Source of the DNA: Bacillota bacterium
GTDB taxonomy: Bacteria; Bacillota; Bacilli; Paenibacillales; UBA4045
NCBI GenBank assembly: GCA_023441055.1
Contig: JAEZQY010000018.1
Location: 62,001-126,000, forward strand
DNA length: 64,000 bases
Direction of reading: 5' to 3'
Below the pieces are notes generated by a model. It was not told where the DNA came from. It worked only from the letters and a program-made list of their open reading frames with translations, and did not search any database. The position numbers and the translations under genes were made by a program. This document shows, in pieces, positions 61,693 to 64,000 of the stretch. Each line of letters starts with the position of its first letter. Within the stretch, counting starts at the first letter, position 1.

Positions 61693-62673
61693 GTGAAGTA
61701 TATATTTCCTGAAGCTAGAGACTTTGATATTATCGCCATTGGCCGCGCCTGTATTGATCTGAATGCGAATGAATATAACCGTCCGATGGAAGAGACGATG
61801 ACCTTCACCAAGTATGTGGGCGGTTCTCCGGCTAATATCGCCATTGGCAGCTCGAAGCTAGGCCTCAAGGCGGGCTTCATCGGTAAGCTGGCCGATGATC
61901 AGCATGGCCGCTTCATCGAGCGCTATATGCGCGATGTCGGCATCGACACCTCGAATATGGTGGTTGACCAGGAGGGGCGCAAGACTGGACTGGCATTCAC
62001 AGAGATCTTGAGTCCGGAGGAATGCAGCATTGTTATGTACCGCGATAATGTAGCTGACCTGTACCTAACGCCGGACGAGGTGAGCGAGGACTATATTAGC
62101 AGGGCCAAGATGCTGCTCGTATCGGGTACGGCGCTGTCGCAGAGCCCGTCGCGTGAAGCTGTGCTGCAAGCTGTCAGTTACGCGAGGAGGAATAAAGTCA
62201 AGGTCGTATTCGAGCTCGACTATCGCCCGTATACCTGGGTGTCGCAAGAAGAGACGGCTATCTATTATCAATGGGTCGCAGAGCGTTCAGACGTAGTGGT
62301 CGGTACGAGAGACGAATTCGATCTGCTCGAGAACAAGCAGCAGGGCAGCAATGAGGACACGATCGCGTATCTCTTCCAGCATGACCCGGATATGGTTGTA
62401 ATCAAGCATGGTGTGGATGGCTCATACGCCTATATGCGCTCCGGTGAGGTGTTCAGAGGCAAGGCGTATCGCACCCAAGTGCTGAAGACGTTCGGGGCGG
62501 GCGATTCCTACGCGTCTGCATTCCTATATGCTCTGTTGTCGGGTCGAGCGATTGAAGTGGCGCTGCAATTCGCCGCCGCATCAGCCGCTATTGTGGTCAG
62601 CCGCCACAGCTCTTCGGAGGCCATGCCGACTGTGGCCGAGATTGAACAATTGATTGCTGAGCAGTCGTCCTAA
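61693..62673 (+). CDS. iolC: 5-dehydro-2-deoxygluconokinase IolC
   Basis: PfkB-family kinase (326 aa) phosphorylating 5-dehydro-2-deoxygluconate in the inositol pathway. Signature parts: RACIDLNANEYNRPMEETMT, GGSPANIAIGSSKLG, and the catalytic-base motif KTFGAGDSYASAF (Asp about 275). Start GTG 61693 (MKYIFPE) matches the family N-terminus and lies 11 bp after AAGGAG; GTG 61684 is too close to it. 15 bp after iolB. Confidence 0.95.
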   Translation: MKYIFPEARDFDIIAIGRACIDLNANEYNRPMEETMTFTKYVGGSPANIAIGSSKLGLKAGFIGKLADDQHGRFIERYMRDVGIDTSNMVVDQEGRKTGLAFTEILSPEECSIVMYRDNVADLYLTPDEVSEDYISRAKMLLVSGTALSQSPSREAVLQAVSYARRNKVKVVFELDYRPYTWVSQEETAIYYQWVAERSDVVVGTRDEFDLLENKQQGSNEDTIAYLFQHDPDMVVIKHGVDGSYAYMRSGEVFRGKAYRTQVLKTFGAGDSYASAFLYALLSGRAIEVALQFAAASAAIVVSRHSSSEAMPTVAEIEQLIAEQSS

Positions 62674-62708
62674 GCCGCGATTGAATTCGGATATGAGGAG
62701 TGGAGGAC

Positions 62709-64000
62709 ATGGCAAGAATTCGTATGACCGCCGGTCAGGCGTTAGTCAAGTTTCTGAATCAGCAGTATCTGCATGTGGATGGCGAAGAATTTCCATTCGT
62801 TGAAGGTGTCTTCGCGGTATTCGGCCATGGCAATGTGCTGGGAATCGGGCAGGCGCTGGAGCAGGACCCCGGCCATCTGAAGGTCATTCAAGGCAAGAAT
62901 GAGCAAGGCATGGCGCTGTCCGCTATGGCCTACAGCAAGCAGTCGCTGCGCCGCAAGATCTATGCGGTGACGACATCAGTCGGCCCGGGCTCCGCCAATC
63001 TGGTAACGGCGGCAGCTACCGCGCTAGCGAATAATATTCCGATGCTGCTGCTGCCGGCAGACACCTTCGCGACGCGCCAGCCGGACCCAGTGCTGCAGCA
63101 GATTGAGCAGGAGTACAGCGCAGCGGTATCGACTAATGATGCGCTGAAGCCAGTGTCGCGTTACTGGGATCGCGTTACGCGTCCGGAGCAGCTGATGTCC
63201 AGCCTGATTCGCGCCTTCGAGGTGATGACTGATCCGGGCAAGGCTGGCCCAGCAACGATCTGCATCGCGCAAGACACAGCTGGTGAGGCCTTCGATTATG
63301 ATGAATCGTTCTTCCAGAGGCGCGTGCATTATCTGGATCGCAAGCCGCCGACGGCCCGTGAGCTCGATGGCGCTGTGGAGCGGATTAAGGCGAGCAGGAA
63401 GCCGCTCATTATCGTGGGTGGCGGCGCGAGATACTCGGGCGCGCGGGATGTCCTGATGCGGCTGTCGGAGAAGCACCATATTCCGCTGGTGGAGACGCAG
63501 GCTGGCAAGTCCACGGTTGAGTCGAGCTTCCCGAATAACCTGGGCGGCGTCGGTGTGACCGGAACGCTCTCCGCGAACAAGGCCGCGCGCGAGGCTGACC
63601 TGATCATTGGGATTGGCACGAGATACACAGATTTCACAACAGGCTCCAAGACGGCGTTCCATCCAGATGCGGGCTTCCTCAATATCAATGTCAGTCGTCT
63701 GCAAGCATATAAGCTGGACGCTTTCCAGGTGGTGGCGGATGCCAAGCTGATGCTGGAGGCGCTGGAGGAAGCACTGGGCGGGTATCAGACCGCGTTCGGC
63801 GAGTCCATCGCGCAGTGGAAGCAGGAATGGCAGGCCGAACGGGAACGGCTGGGAAGTATTATTTTCGATAGGGAGAGCTTCCAGCCTGAGATCAGCGGTC
63901 AATTCCCGCAAGCGGTGCTCAATGAATATGCCGACGCGCTGCAGACCGAGCTCGTGCAGACGACCGCGCTGGTCGCGATTAACGATACAGTTGATCCGGA
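62709..64000 (+). CDS. iolD: 3D-trihydroxycyclohexane-1,2-dione hydrolase IolD (3' end cut off)
   Basis: ThDP-dependent ring-opening hydrolase of the inositol pathway, cut by the right edge after about 430 codons. N-terminal ThDP domain reads GQALVKFLNQQYLHVDGEE, then VFGHGNVLGIGQAL and VTTSVGPGSANLVTAA; the central domain is visible (IIVGGGARYSGA). The frame is open throughout. GGAGG lies 2-3 bp before the ATG at 62709, close but the nearest start; ATG at 62724 is in frame. Fourth gene of the iol operon. Confidence 0.94.
   Translation, partial: MARIRMTAGQALVKFLNQQYLHVDGEEFPFVEGVFAVFGHGNVLGIGQALEQDPGHLKVIQGKNEQGMALSAMAYSKQSLRRKIYAVTTSVGPGSANLVTAAATALANNIPMLLLPADTFATRQPDPVLQQIEQEYSAAVSTNDALKPVSRYWDRVTRPEQLMSSLIRAFEVMTDPGKAGPATICIAQDTAGEAFDYDESFFQRRVHYLDRKPPTARELDGAVERIKASRKPLIIVGGGARYSGARDVLMRLSEKHHIPLVETQAGKSTVESSFPNNLGGVGVTGTLSANKAAREADLIIGIGTRYTDFTTGSKTAFHPDAGFLNINVSRLQAYKLDAFQVVADAKLMLEALEEALGGYQTAFGESIAQWKQEWQAERERLGSIIFDRESFQPEISGQFPQAVLNEYADALQTELVQTTALVAINDTVDP

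Overview
The window looks like a chromosome segment from a Paenibacillus-type Gram-positive bacterium. The evidence is the LplB/YtcP/YtcQ-style sugar ABC transporters, the YesM kinase and AraC-type response regulators, the large membrane-bound AraC regulators with an extracellular sensor, the stalk-domain secreted protein, strong AGGAGG ribosome sites, and the inositol order iolA-iolB-iolC-iolD. Most of the window has moderate GC and is packed with carbohydrate uptake and catabolism operons.

Layout. 1-5117: a sugar ABC transporter (two permeases, lipoprotein binding protein) continuing into a PhnP-like metallo-hydrolase and an MFS exporter. 5144-11448: an AT-rich island with a small orphan ORF, a decayed HTH gene, then cytosine methyltransferase (TTG start), PLD-type restriction nuclease, Z1-domain ATPase and Vsr mismatch endonuclease. 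This gene set matches the ATP-dependent CglI/NgoAVII type of restriction-modification. An orphan ResD-like response regulator converges on it. 12072-14727: two tandem copies of an HI0933-family flavoprotein. 14931-22655: response regulator, YesM kinase, a second response regulator, then binding protein and two permeases. 22720-23619: a nucleoside hydrolase facing the other way.

23872-31159: a six-gene catabolic operon (iron alcohol dehydrogenase, PrpR-like regulator with a degenerate AAA+ domain, DUF1537 four-carbon acid-sugar kinase, PdxA2-like dehydrogenase, DapA-family aldolase, sialidase-fold propeller). The kinase/PdxA2 pair is the known route for D-threonate or D-erythronate type acids to DHAP. 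It is followed by a membrane AraC regulator and a second LplB/YtcP/binding-protein transporter (31253-37085) with a cre-like site upstream of the permeases.

37160-47989 is a mixed region: CBM9-like protein, secreted stalk-domain protein, DUF378 membrane protein, a three-gene glycan set (GT-A-like protein, GT4, GDP-mannose-type nucleotidyltransferase), a stand-alone trpB, a DUF1444-like protein behind a promoter/terminator leader, uracil-DNA glycosylase, and a divergent EamA transporter/LysR pair. 48597-55739 is a third transporter locus with its own membrane AraC regulator and an unrecognised putative carbohydrate-active enzyme. 55972-58873 is an OmpR/kinase pair and a DUF374 acyltransferase. 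A 51-bp tandem repeat array (five units) precedes the inositol operon iolABCD, which runs off the right edge.

The most notable system is the methyltransferase-PLD nuclease-Z1 ATPase-Vsr island. No tRNA, rRNA, CRISPR array, insertion sequence or prophage gene was seen.
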